Both the position numbers and the translations under genes were made by a program. Positions 32,900 through 41,056 of a DNA stretch of 64,000 bases are shown one piece after another (the first letter of the stretch is position 1; each line of letters begins with the position of its first letter). The notes beneath the pieces were generated by a model. The model did no database searches, was not told the DNA's origin, and was given only the letters and a program-made list of their open reading frames with translations. This DNA comes from Roseiarcus sp963737365 (GTDB taxonomy: Bacteria > Pseudomonadota > Alphaproteobacteria > Rhizobiales > Beijerinckiaceae): assembly GCA_963737365.1 (NCBI GenBank), contig CAVTSD010000002.1, forward strand, positions 1 through 64,000, given 5' to 3'.

Positions 32900-34226
32900 A
32901 TGACCTCTGCGGCGCCGAGCGCCACCAGCGCGGCTCCCAACGAGCCGGCAATTCGACGCTTCCTCAGAGCCACCGAGGTCGACACCCGCATGCTCGGCAT
33001 GATCGGCGCGCTGGCGCTGATCTGGATCGGGTTCAACGTCATCACCTGGGCTCAGACCGGCGAGGGCCTGTTCCTGACGCCGCGCAACTTATGGAATTTG
33101 AGCGTCCAGACGTCGTCGATCGCGGTCATGGCGACCGGCATGGTGCTCGTCATCGTCATGCGCCACATCGACCTCTCGGTCGGGTCGATCATTGGCTTCG
33201 TCTCGACGATCATTGGCGTCGCGCAGGTCCATATTCTGCCGACCTATCTCGGCCTCGACAATCCGGCGATCTGGATCATCGCCGTCCTCGTTGCTTTGGC
33301 GATCGGCGCGGCGATCGGCGCCTTTCAAGGCTCGCTGGTCGCCTACATCGGCATTCCGTCGTTCATCGTCACACTCGGTGGACAATTGTTCTGGCGCGGC
33401 GCCGCGTGGTGGGTGACGGCGGGCCAGACAATCGCGCCGCTCGACGACCGCTTCGCGCTGATGGGCGGGGGCCCGCATGGTTCAGTCGGCGCCACGGCGA
33501 GCTGGGCCCTGGCCGCGATCTGCTGCGCCGGCATCGTGTTTGGCCTCTATGCCGGCCGCCAGCGGCGAGCGCGGTTTCGTTTCCCGCAACGGCCGATGTG
33601 GGCCGAATACGTCATCGCGGCCGTCGGCTGCTTCATCGTCCTTGGCGCGACCGCTGTCGTCAACGACTATGCGTGGCCCGAGCGGGTCGCCGCGAAATAC
33701 GCGGCCGACAACAATATTCCCGTGCCGGAAGGCGGATTGGTCATTGCCACCGGATATGCGATTCCGGTGCTGATCGCGCTCGTCACCGGCGTCGTCATGA
33801 CCTTTGTCGCCCGACGCACCCGATTTGGCCGCTATGTCTACGCGACCGGCGGCAACCCGGAAGCCGCCGAGCTCGCCGGCGTCAACACCAAGAAAATTAC
33901 GATTATGGTCTTCGCCCTGATGGGCGCCTTGGCGGGGATCGCCGCCTGCATCGATTCGGCGCGGCTCGAACTCGGCGACCAACGTGCTCGGGCAGTTCGA
34001 CGAGCTTTACGTGATCGCGGCTGCGGTCATCGGCGGCACCTCGCTCGCCGGCGGCGTCGGCACGGTCTACGGGGCGCTCATCGGCGCCTTGGTCATCCAG
34101 TCGCTCCAATCGGGCATGGTGCTGCTGGGGCTGGACTCGGCCTTCCAGCAGATGGTGGTCGGCCTGGTGCTGGTTGGCGCCGTCGGCATCGACACCTTCT
34201 ACCGCCGCAGGACCGCCAAAGGTTAA
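32900..34226 (+). pseudogene. xylH: D-xylose ABC importer permease, with a one-base frameshift
   Basis: ATG 32900 follows GGGAGGG. The frame encodes 12-14 hydrophobic segments with the family block ATGMVLVIVMRHIDLSVGSI, then GGNPEAAELAGVNTKKITIM, up to IAACIDSARLE (about residue 357). There it shifts: the expected continuation SATNVLGQFDELYVIAAAVI, then GGTSLAGGVGTVYGALIGAL is found one frame over, from about 33971 to the stop at 34226. Dropping one base, most simply the G at 33968, turns ctcgaactc into ctc aac tcg (L-N-S) and restores a 441-residue XylH. Either the gene is inactive or the base is an assembly error; the flanking xylF and xylG are intact. Confidence 0.85.
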
Positions 34227-34230
34227 GCCC

Positions 34231-35016
34231 ATGGACGCCAACGCCCAAACGCCCTTAGTCGAGATGAAGGACGTCTCGATCGCTTTCGGCGGCGTCAAGG
34301 CCGTCGACCACGCCTACATCGATCTATACCCCGGCGAGGTCGTCGGCCTGCTCGGCCACAATGGCGCCGGCAAATCCTGCCTGATCAAGATCCTCTCCGG
34401 CGCCTATAAGCGCGACAGCGGACAGATCTTCATCAACGGGCAGGAAGCCAAGATCGACAACCCGCGCGACGCCAAGGATTACGGCATCGAAACGGTCTAT
34501 CAGGCGCTCGCGCTTGCCGACAACGTCGACGCCGCGTCCAATCTTTATCTCGGCCGCGAGCTGCTCACCCGCTGGGGGACCCTCGACGACGCCTCGATGG
34601 AGGCGGAAGCGCGCAAGGTGATGGGCCGGCTCAATCCAAACTTCCGCCGCTTCAAGGAGCCGGTGATGGCGCTCTCCGGCGGCCAGCGGCAGTCGGTCGC
34701 GATTGCGCGCGCAATCCATTTCGACGCCAAAGTGCTCATCATGGATGAGCCGACGGCCGCGCTCGGGCCGGCCGAGACCGCGCAGGTGGGCGAGCTCATC
34801 AAGCAGCTCAAGTCCGAGGGCCTCGGCATCTTCCTCATCAGCCACGACATCCATGACGTATTCGACCTCGCCGACCGGGTGACGGTGATGAAGAACGGCC
34901 AGGTCGTGGGCACCGGCCGCGTCGAGGACATGACCAAGGACGAAGTGCTCGGCATGATCATCTTGGGAAAATGTCCGCCGGGCGCGATTCCCGGGCCGGG
35001 CGCGATGGCGAGCTGA
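34231..35016 (+). CDS. xylG: D-xylose ABC importer ATP-binding protein (single-domain)
   Basis: 261 residues, starting four bases after the xylH stop. Walker A GHNGAGKSCLIK, Q-loop VYQALALADN (Gln kept), signature LSGGQRQSVAIAR, Walker B LIMDEPTAALGPAE, switch LISHDIHDVFDLADR. It has one ABC domain where the enterobacterial XylG has two, as is common in rhizobial sugar importers. It should energise the XylFH system. The end is Pro/Gly-rich (GKCPPGAIPGPGAMAS). Confidence 0.9.
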   Translation: MDANAQTPLVEMKDVSIAFGGVKAVDHAYIDLYPGEVVGLLGHNGAGKSCLIKILSGAYKRDSGQIFINGQEAKIDNPRDAKDYGIETVYQALALADNVDAASNLYLGRELLTRWGTLDDASMEAEARKVMGRLNPNFRRFKEPVMALSGGQRQSVAIARAIHFDAKVLIMDEPTAALGPAETAQVGELIKQLKSEGLGIFLISHDIHDVFDLADRVTVMKNGQVVGTGRVEDMTKDEVLGMIILGKCPPGAIPGPGAMAS

Positions 35017-35147
35017 GGCGAAGCGCTCTCCAACTCGCTGCGGTCTCACCCGGCCTGGCTGTCGTCAATTGGCGCCGGCGATCTATGGTGACAGAAAGCG
35101 AAAGCGAGTTCAGCGCTCGCGCTGAGTCGCCATAAACTGGGCCGCGC

Positions 35148-35729
35148 ATGTCAGACTTGGCGTTGTCGATTGCTCTGGGCGTCGCCCTCGCCGCCGCGAC
35201 CGGCTTTCGCGTTTTCCTGCCGATGCTGATCGCCAGCGGCGCGGCCTATACCGGGCATCTCCATTTGGACGATGGCTTCGCCTGGCTTGGCTCGTCGTCG
35301 GCTCTCATCATGCTCAGCGTGGCGACCCTCATCGAAGTTGCGGCTTACTACATTCCCTTCATCGACAACCTGCTTGATGTCGTGTCGGCGCCCGCCGCCT
35401 TTATCGCCGGGACCATCCTGTCGGCCGCCGTCATGACCGACATGCCGCCGATGGTGAAATGGACGGCCGCGGTGATCGCTGGCGGCGGCATTGCCGGATT
35501 GACGCGAGGACTGACCGGGGCCCTGAGGGCGCACTCGACCGTCTTGACGGGCGGCCTTGGGAACTTCGTCATCTCCACGGCGGAGCTTGGCGGCGCGGCC
35601 TTCCTATCCTTTTTGGCGCTTGCCGCGCCGCTGGTCGCGATCGCGCTGATCGCGCTCATGCTGTACGTGGCGATCCGATTGCTCCGCCGGCTGCTTCGAG
35701 CCGCCAAACCCTCGGATGGGCGGACGTGA
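35148..35729 (+). CDS. DUF4126 family membrane protein
   Basis: 193 residues, almost all hydrophobic helices: LALSIALGVALAAATGFRVF (the conserved opening of DUF4126 with GFR), LIEVAAYYIPFIDNLLD, FIAGTILSAAV, then AAFLSFLALAAPLVAIALIA. It ends in a short basic tail (RRLLRAAKPSDGRT). The family's role is unknown. It stands between xylG and the TetR gene, with no overlap to suggest an operon. Confidence 0.82.
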   Translation: MSDLALSIALGVALAAATGFRVFLPMLIASGAAYTGHLHLDDGFAWLGSSSALIMLSVATLIEVAAYYIPFIDNLLDVVSAPAAFIAGTILSAAVMTDMPPMVKWTAAVIAGGGIAGLTRGLTGALRAHSTVLTGGLGNFVISTAELGGAAFLSFLALAAPLVAIALIALMLYVAIRLLRRLLRAAKPSDGRT

Positions 35730-35824
35730 GGCAATCCCGGTTGCGCGCCCTATCGAGATAGGGCACTGGACCCGGGCCAACGGTCTACAAAGCGTCGGCG
35801 CCAATTGGAGGGGCGACATCAGTG

Positions 35825-36493
35825 ATGCCAATTGACGATCTGAAGGCGTTCCGCATCAGGCAAAAACCTCGTGGCGGACGAAAGCCGGCGCCTGGCCCCG
35901 ACATTGAGGCCAACATCCTCGACGCGGCCGAGTTCGTCTTTGGACATTTTGGCTTTCGTGGCGCCACGACGGCGCTGATCGCCAAGAAGGCCGCGATCGC
36001 AAAGCCGCATATCTACTATTACTTTGAGGATAAGGACGACCTTTACCGCGCCATTCTCGAGCGGGCGATGAAAATGTGGGCGCGGGAGCTCGAGACGCTC
36101 GAGACCGCGGCAGACATCCAGACGATCCTCACCCGATACATTGAAAAGAAAGTCGACTTCTCGCGCGACCATCCCGACCTGTCGCGCCTCTATGCCAACG
36201 AAATCATCAGCGGCGCCCCATTCATCGGCGATTTCATCGACAAGGTCTCGACGCCGCTGCTGCTCGAGAAAGTCGCGACGGTCGAATCATGGGCGGCGAG
36301 CGGCGCAACGCGGCCCATCAGCGCGACCGACCTGTTCTTCTGTATTTGGGCGATGACGCAGGCCTACGCCGATTTCGCGAGCCAGATGATCATCATGAAG
36401 CGGAAGCGGGCCCTGGAAGAATCGGACTACGACGCCGCAAAGGCGACCATCGTGCAGCTGGTTCTGGGAGGCCTCGGCCTCAAGGTTCTGTAG
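35825..36493 (+). CDS. TetR-family regulator, RutR-like
   Basis: 222 residues. The N-terminal HTH reads NILDAAEFVFGHFGFRGATT, ALIAKKAAIAKPHIYYYFED, KDDLYRAI. The C-terminal ligand domain (ARELETLETAADIQTILTRY, FSRDHPDLSRLYANEIISGA, LFFCIWAMTQAYADFASQMI) fits the YcdC/RutR domain that senses pyrimidines (uracil or thymine) in E. coli. The next gene is an NCS1 nucleobase transporter, so regulating it is a natural inference. The start may be the GTG at 35822 or the ATG at 35825; GGAGGGG lies at 35807-35813. Confidence 0.85.
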   Translation: MPIDDLKAFRIRQKPRGGRKPAPGPDIEANILDAAEFVFGHFGFRGATTALIAKKAAIAKPHIYYYFEDKDDLYRAILERAMKMWARELETLETAADIQTILTRYIEKKVDFSRDHPDLSRLYANEIISGAPFIGDFIDKVSTPLLLEKVATVESWAASGATRPISATDLFFCIWAMTQAYADFASQMIIMKRKRALEESDYDAAKATIVQLVLGGLGLKVL

Positions 36494-36580
36494 ATCCGGC
36501 CTACGAGGTCGCCGGGCGCCGCTGAAGTCGCCTGTCCGCTCTGCACCGACCGTTCAAAATGTTTTACCAATCGTTCTAAT

Positions 36581-36597
36581 TTGGCACGCCGTTTGCA
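36581..36597 (+). promoter_or_regulatory. Sigma-54 (RpoN) promoter for the NCS1 transporter gene
   Basis: TTGGCACG-CCGT-TTGCA at 36581-36597 matches the -24/-12 consensus TTGGCACR-N4-TTGCW at every defined base with correct spacing. Transcription would start near 36609, giving a leader of about 110 bases to the ATG at 36718. Sigma-54 links the gene to an enhancer-binding activator such as NtrC; I could not identify that site by eye. Confidence 0.85.
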
Positions 36598-36717
36598 GGA
36601 CTCTGACAACTCCGCGCGGCGGAGCGCCGGGCTGAACCGCTCGGTCGGATCGGTCGGCGGCGCGATCGGAAACCCTGGCGATCGCGGCCCCGAAGATACG
36701 GACGTTGAGGTCGAGGC

Positions 36718-38196
36718 ATGGCGAGTCACAGCGGCGAAGTTCCGACGATTGTCATCACCGGCGCCCACCCCCAGCTCTACAATCATGATCTCGCGCCCAC
36801 GGCGCCTGAAGGTCGCACCTGGGGCGCCTTCAGTCTGTTCGCCATGTGGATGTCCGACGTCCACTCCGTCGGCGGGTACACTTTCGCGGCCAGCCTCTTC
36901 TTCCTTGGGCTGACCGGCTGGCAGGTGCTGATCTCCATGCTCGTGGGGATCACGGCCGTCTATTTCCTCATGAACCTGATCGGCAGGCCCTCGCTCCGCT
37001 ACGGCATTCCTTTTCCGGTCATGGCTCGCGTCTCCTTCGGCGTGATGGGCGCGAACCTCGCGGCGATCATTCGCGGCGTCGTCGGCATCGTGTGGTACGG
37101 CGTGCAGACCTATTTTGCTTCCAAAGCCGTGCAGGTGCTTGCGCTGACGCTGGTCCCCTCGACCGAAGCTCTGACCCACAACAACATCGGCGGCCTGTCG
37201 ACGCTCAGCTGGTTCAGCTTCCTGTTCATGTGGATCTTTCAACTCATCATCTTCATGAGCGGCATGGAGCGGATCCGCAGGTTCATCGATTTCTGCGGGC
37301 CTGCGGTGTATTTCGTGATGTTCATTCTGGCCGGCTGGATGCTCTACAAAGCGGGCTTTTCGAGCCTCAACCTTCAGCTCAGCCCGCCCGCGTCTTCGAA
37401 CCTTGCGACGGTCGGCGTCATGGCAAACGCGGCGATGCTGATCGTCGCCTATTTCTCGGCGTTGCTGCTCAATTTCGGCGACTTCGCCCGCTTCGGAAAA
37501 GACGAGCGGGCGATGAAGGTCGGCAACTTCCTCGGGCTTCCCGTCAATTTCCTGGTGTTCTCGATCATCACCGTGATCGTGACGGCGGGGACGCTCAGCG
37601 TCTTCGGTCAGGCGATCATGGACCCGGTGTTGATCGTCCAGAAAATCGGCAATCCGATCGTCGCGATCATCGGCTCGATCACCTTCATCATCGCGACGAT
37701 GGGGATCAACATCGTCGCGAATTTCATCTCGCCCTCCTACGATATCTCGAACCTCAAGCCCGAAAAGATCAACTTCAAGATGGGCGGCCTCATCACCTCC
37801 ATCCTCTCGGTCATGGTCTGTCCCTGGCTGTTCGTGGCGAGCCCCGGGGCCATCACGCTGTTCGTCAGCATTTTCGGCTCGGTGCTCGGGCCGATGTTCG
37901 GGATCATGTTGTCGGACTATTATCTCGTGAAGCGCGAGACGGTCGTGATCGAGGACCTCTACACGATGTCGCCGAGCGGAACGTACAATTACGACGGTGG
38001 CTGGAACCATAAGGCGCTCATCGCGCTGGCGATTTCCGGCGTCCTGTCGATCGGCCTGTCGTTGGCCGGGGCCTATGGCCTCATGTTCAACGTCGGCGAC
38101 TGGGGCTGGCTGATCGGGGCCGGCGTGGGCGCGCTCGCCTACCGCGCCCTGTCCTCGCCGCAGCTCGGGTCAGCGATGGCGCCGGCCGGCCGATAG
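36718..38196 (+). CDS. NCS1-family nucleobase (or hydantoin/allantoin) cation symporter
   Basis: 492 residues with 12 hydrophobic segments, of NCS1 length. The start LYNHDLAPTAPEGRTWGAFS, LFAMWMSDVHSVGGYTFAAS, then GRPSLRYGIPFPVMARVSFG, RGVVGIVWYGVQTYFASKAV and LNFGDFARFGKDE are NCS1 signatures (the GIQT-like stretch lines the substrate site). Members carry cytosine, uracil, allantoin, hydantoins or thiamine precursors; the residues do not let me choose. Nitrogen-rich substrates fit both the sigma-54 promoter upstream and the RutR-like regulator next door. No catabolic genes follow it. Confidence 0.9.
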   Translation: MASHSGEVPTIVITGAHPQLYNHDLAPTAPEGRTWGAFSLFAMWMSDVHSVGGYTFAASLFFLGLTGWQVLISMLVGITAVYFLMNLIGRPSLRYGIPFPVMARVSFGVMGANLAAIIRGVVGIVWYGVQTYFASKAVQVLALTLVPSTEALTHNNIGGLSTLSWFSFLFMWIFQLIIFMSGMERIRRFIDFCGPAVYFVMFILAGWMLYKAGFSSLNLQLSPPASSNLATVGVMANAAMLIVAYFSALLLNFGDFARFGKDERAMKVGNFLGLPVNFLVFSIITVIVTAGTLSVFGQAIMDPVLIVQKIGNPIVAIIGSITFIIATMGINIVANFISPSYDISNLKPEKINFKMGGLITSILSVMVCPWLFVASPGAITLFVSIFGSVLGPMFGIMLSDYYLVKRETVVIEDLYTMSPSGTYNYDGGWNHKALIALAISGVLSIGLSLAGAYGLMFNVGDWGWLIGAGVGALAYRALSSPQLGSAMAPAGR

Positions 38197-38517
38197 GCGG
38201 AGACGCGGTTTCGTGAATCGGCAGAAGCGGACCGTTTTGATATTGCAAAAATGAACGAACTGTGTTATGAATTTCCTTATGAGGGAGCTCAGTTCGGAAT
38301 CTCGCGACGCGCCGGTCCGCAAGAACCTTGTGGGATCAGAGCGGGCGAGTCCGGCGAGCGCGGATTTTTTTACTCCAAACGGCTGCAACCCATTGAAAAG
38401 TCACAATTCGCAAAAATAAACGCTAGTAAATTGGAGTCATTTTACTAACGTTTACTAGCGTTTACTGGCCTTTAAGCGCGCTTACTTGCGTCGATTCGGA
38501 CCATTCTACAGCGCGCC
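38197..38517. other. Gap between convergent NCS1 and NRAMP-like genes, with clustered AT-rich repeats
   Basis: About 320 bases. Short frames exist (for example a 65-codon frame from 38251 and a 46-codon frame from 38279), but none has a convincing start site or recognised protein. The right half is AT-rich and holds the 10-base repeats annotated separately. TTGATA near 38236 could be a -35 element, with no sure -10. Confidence 0.5.
38418..38490. repeat. Cluster of direct and inverted 10-base repeats (TTTACTARCG)
   Basis: Three tandem ten-base units TTTACTAACG, TTTACTAGCG and TTTACTGGCC start at 38441, 38451 and 38461, followed by the weaker TTTAAGCGCG and CTTACTTGCG at 38471 and 38481. An inverted copy AAACGCTAGTAAA lies at 38418-38430 and pairs perfectly with TTTACTAGCGTTT at 38451-38463. 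The helical-turn spacing suggests a multi-site protein binding element; a 13-pair hairpin is also possible. Both flanking genes converge here, so it is not an ordinary promoter. Confidence 0.75.
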
Positions 38518-39816
38518 TCAGTCGTTCCAGGTGGCGAACATGCCGACCGCAGCGGCCGCCATGACCGCGGTCGCGATCCAGCCGAGCGCCCTGAGCCAGG
38601 ACTTGAGGGCGAATTCGCCCATCACGTCCCGTCGCGACCCCATCAGCATGATCATGACCATGATCGGAACCGCGGCGACGCCGTTGACGACGGCGCTCCA
38701 GAACAGCGCCTTGACCGGGTCGAGCGGCGAAAAATTGAGGAGCGCGCCGACGAGAACGGCGGCACCGATCGCCCAGTAGAACGCCGGCGCCCGGCCGGGT
38801 TTCTCCGCGAGGCCGACTCGCCAGCGAAGCGCTTCGCCCAACGCGTAGGCTGCGCTTCCAGCCAAAACCGGGACGGCGAGCAGACCGGTGCCGATGATGC
38901 CGAGCGCGAAGACGACAAAGGCGAACTCGCCAGCGATGGGCTGCAGCGCCTTTGCGGCGTCCGAGGAGGTCTGGATGTTCGTGACCCCATGCGCATGAAG
39001 CGTCGCCGCTGTCGTCAGCATGATGAAGAGCGCGACAATGTTGGACGCCGCCATGCCCACGATCGTGTCCAGCCTGATGCGCGCAAGCTGCCGCGGCGCT
39101 TGGGCGGGCGCAGTGAGAAGAGGCCCGGCCGCAGGGTCCTCCCTCTCATCTTCCACCTCGGCCGAGGCCTGCCAGAAAAACAGGTAGGGGCTGATCGTCG
39201 TGCCGAACACGGCAACGAGCACGGTGAGATAGCTCCCCGTCCATTCGATGTGCGGCGCCACAAGGTTGAACGCCACCGTTCCCCAGGGCACGCCGACGGC
39301 GAACACGGTCGCAACGTAAGCGAAAAGAGAAAGTGTGAGCCAGCGCAGCACGGAAGCGTAACGCGCATAGCGCATATACACTTCCATGAGCGCGATCACG
39401 ACGGCGAAAGCCGCTATGTACAGCCATTGCGGACCAGGCAGAATCAGCCCGATGGCGGCGGCCATCGCGCCGAGGTCCGCCCCGAGGTTGATCACATTGG
39501 CGAGGATAAGCAGGCCCACAAGTGGATAAAGAAACCACGACGAATAATGGCGCCGCATGTTGGCCGCGAGGCCCCTGCCCGTCACCCGCCCGATATCGGC
39601 GCTGATCATCTGGATCGCGCACATCAACGGGTAGGTGAACAGCAAAGACCAGATGAGGCTATAGCCGAATTGGGCGCCAGCCTGCGAATAGGTTGCAATG
39701 CCGCTTGGATCGTCATCGGAAGCGCCGGTGATGAGGCCCGGACCGAGAACATCGGCAAGCCGCGGGCGGTCAGGTTGCTTAACCTGATCAGCGGCCGGAT
39801 GATCGATCGCGGTCAA
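38518..39816 (-). CDS. NRAMP-superfamily divalent metal transporter, atypical motifs
   Basis: 432 residues, about 11 membrane segments. Segment 1 reads GLITGASDDDPSGIATYSQA: the canonical NRAMP DPGN is DPSG. Segment 6 reads VAVFGTTISPYLFFWQASAE where classical NRAMPs have an MPH motif whose Met selects Mn and Fe over Mg and Ca; here it is replaced by S-P-Y. This belongs to a widespread subgroup annotated as NRAMP/divalent metal transporters but not functionally equal to MntH. The metal is therefore uncertain. I avoided the name mntH for this reason. The gene converges on the NCS1 gene. Confidence 0.85.
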   Translation of the reverse strand: MTAIDHPAADQVKQPDRPRLADVLGPGLITGASDDDPSGIATYSQAGAQFGYSLIWSLLFTYPLMCAIQMISADIGRVTGRGLAANMRRHYSSWFLYPLVGLLILANVINLGADLGAMAAAIGLILPGPQWLYIAAFAVVIALMEVYMRYARYASVLRWLTLSLFAYVATVFAVGVPWGTVAFNLVAPHIEWTGSYLTVLVAVFGTTISPYLFFWQASAEVEDEREDPAAGPLLTAPAQAPRQLARIRLDTIVGMAASNIVALFIMLTTAATLHAHGVTNIQTSSDAAKALQPIAGEFAFVVFALGIIGTGLLAVPVLAGSAAYALGEALRWRVGLAEKPGRAPAFYWAIGAAVLVGALLNFSPLDPVKALFWSAVVNGVAAVPIMVMIMLMGSRRDVMGEFALKSWLRALGWIATAVMAAAAVGMFATWND

Positions 39817-39854
39817 TCGCGAGCCCTCAAAACCTTAGATTACGGTCGCCATCC

Positions 39855-40772
39855 TTACTGTGTTCGCTGGACGTTCGCCAGCGCCCGCGCGTCGATGATG
39901 GCGCGGGCCCATTCCTCCGGACGCTCCTGCGGCAAGTTATGGCCGGCGTCTTTGAACACGCGATGCTCGTGCGGGCCGGTGAACTTCTTCGCGTGATGAG
40001 CCGTCGCCGGAATCACGCCATCCGCGTCGCCGTCGATGGTGACGGCTGGAACGGCGATCGGCGGCTGAGCCGCGAGCCCCACTTCCATCTCATCATATCG
40101 AGGATCGCCGGCGCTGGGCGCAAGCCCATAACGATGGCGATACGAATGAATGACGACGTCGACGAAGTCGGGATTGTCGAAAGAGCTCGCTGTTCGCTCG
40201 AAGGTCGCATCGTCGAACGCCCAATTCGGCGACCACGTCCGCCACATGAGGCGCGCAAGCTCCCTCCGGTTCTTCGTCAGGCCGCGCCGGCCGCGCTCGT
40301 TGTGCAAATAGTACTGGTACCAGAACGCCGCCTCCTCGGGCGCGCTTGCCGGCTCCATCGCATGCGCGATGTTCTGGATGTTGTACGAATTGGCGGAGAC
40401 GAGGGCGACGGCCCGCTTAGGAAAAAGCGCGGCGACAATGCAGGCGGCGCGCCCGCCCCAATCGTAGCCGCCGAGCACCGCGCGCTCGATCTTGAGCGCG
40501 TCCATGAAATCGAGAAGGTCCGCGCCGAGGGCCGCCTGCTCGCCCGAGCGCGGCGTCTCGGCTTTGAGAAACCGGGTCGGACCATAGCCGCGCAGGTAAG
40601 GAACGATCACTCGCGCCCCGGACTCAGCAAGGATCGGCGCGGCCTGATCATAGGCGTGCGCGTCGTACGGAAAACCGTGGCCCATGATGCACGCCCAGCC
40701 GGACGCAGATCCATATTCGAGGTACGAGATGGCGAGGACATCGGTGTCGATCGTCTTGACGGTTGTCGGCAT
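39855..40772 (-). CDS. Alpha/beta hydrolase with Asp nucleophile (epoxide hydrolase / haloalkane dehalogenase type)
   Basis: 305 residues from ATG 40772 with GGAGG upstream. HGFPYDAHAYDQ supplies the HGxP oxyanion motif and GGYDWGGRAACI the nucleophile elbow with Asp at the position where esterases have Ser, so it forms an ester intermediate like epoxide hydrolases and dehalogenases. DGDADGVIP and DAGHNLPQERP supply the acid and base. The cap domain (AFWYQYYLHNERGRRGL, LARLMWRTWSPNW) resembles epoxide hydrolases. The substrate is unknown. It is divergent from the ilv operon; the 285-base gap to ilvB contains the ilv leader. Confidence 0.88.
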   Translation of the reverse strand: MPTTVKTIDTDVLAISYLEYGSASGWACIMGHGFPYDAHAYDQAAPILAESGARVIVPYLRGYGPTRFLKAETPRSGEQAALGADLLDFMDALKIERAVLGGYDWGGRAACIVAALFPKRAVALVSANSYNIQNIAHAMEPASAPEEAAFWYQYYLHNERGRRGLTKNRRELARLMWRTWSPNWAFDDATFERTASSFDNPDFVDVVIHSYRHRYGLAPSAGDPRYDEMEVGLAAQPPIAVPAVTIDGDADGVIPATAHHAKKFTGPHEHRVFKDAGHNLPQERPEEWARAIIDARALANVQRTQ

Positions 40773-40907
40773 GTGTCGCTGTCCTCCTTCACGCCGCGTT
40801 TGGCTCGAACCGGTTCGCCGCGATCCGCGAGCAAGCCGGCAATTGCTTGACGGCAAGCCCTGTCTTGTCTATTGTGGACACGTATTCAAAATATAGGCGG
40901 ACGCGAC

Positions 40908-40955
40908 GTGGCGAAGCTTATCGTATCTTTAGCGCTAGAAAGCGGGCAGACATAG
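40908..40955 (+). CDS. ilv operon leader peptide, rich in Leu, Ile and Val
   Basis: A 15-codon frame beginning at GTG 40908 and ending TAG 40953-40955 encodes MAKLIVSLALESGQT. Codons 4-10 contain Leu-Ile-Val-Ser-Leu-Ala-Leu, i.e. the end products of the pathway encoded downstream. AGGCGG lies seven bases before the GTG. Position, content and the hairpins that follow (40931-40980 and the terminator at 40987-41009) make a classical attenuation leader: starved ribosomes would stall at these codons. Too short for ordinary gene finding. Confidence 0.75.
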   Translation: MAKLIVSLALESGQT

Positions 40956-41009
40956 GGTCTGCATCCCGTTCGCTAGCGCTTATCCGAAGGCCCCTTGAGG
41001 GCCTTTTTT
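40931..41009 (+). promoter_or_regulatory. Transcription attenuator upstream of ilvB
   Basis: Hairpin A pairs AGCGCTAG (40931-40938) with CTAGCGCT (40973-40980), with inner stems GCGGG/CCCGT and CAGAC/GTCTG. Its 5' arm overlaps leader codons 8-11. Hairpin B, the terminator, pairs AAGGCCC (40987-40993) with GGGCCTT (40999-41005) and ends in six T. When a ribosome stalls on the Leu/Ile/Val codons, the 5' arm of A is covered, allowing another fold. I could see only a weak candidate antiterminator, so the exact switch is inferred. Confidence 0.75.
40987..41009 (+). terminator. Intrinsic terminator of the ilvB leader
   Basis: Seven-pair stem AAGGCCC/GGGCCTT with loop CTTGA followed by TTTTTT, 48 bases before the ilvB start. 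A terminator in front of the structural gene, after a Leu/Ile/Val leader peptide, is the hallmark of attenuation. Confidence 0.88.
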
Positions 41010-41056
41010 GTTGCCTCGGTTTTGTCGTCGACGAGAAAAGGCGGAGAGTTTCGATT

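Noticed and set aside
38251..38448. Small gene in the gap between the NCS1 and NRAMP-like genes
   Set aside because: No Shine-Dalgarno, no recognisable product, and it ends within the repeat cluster.
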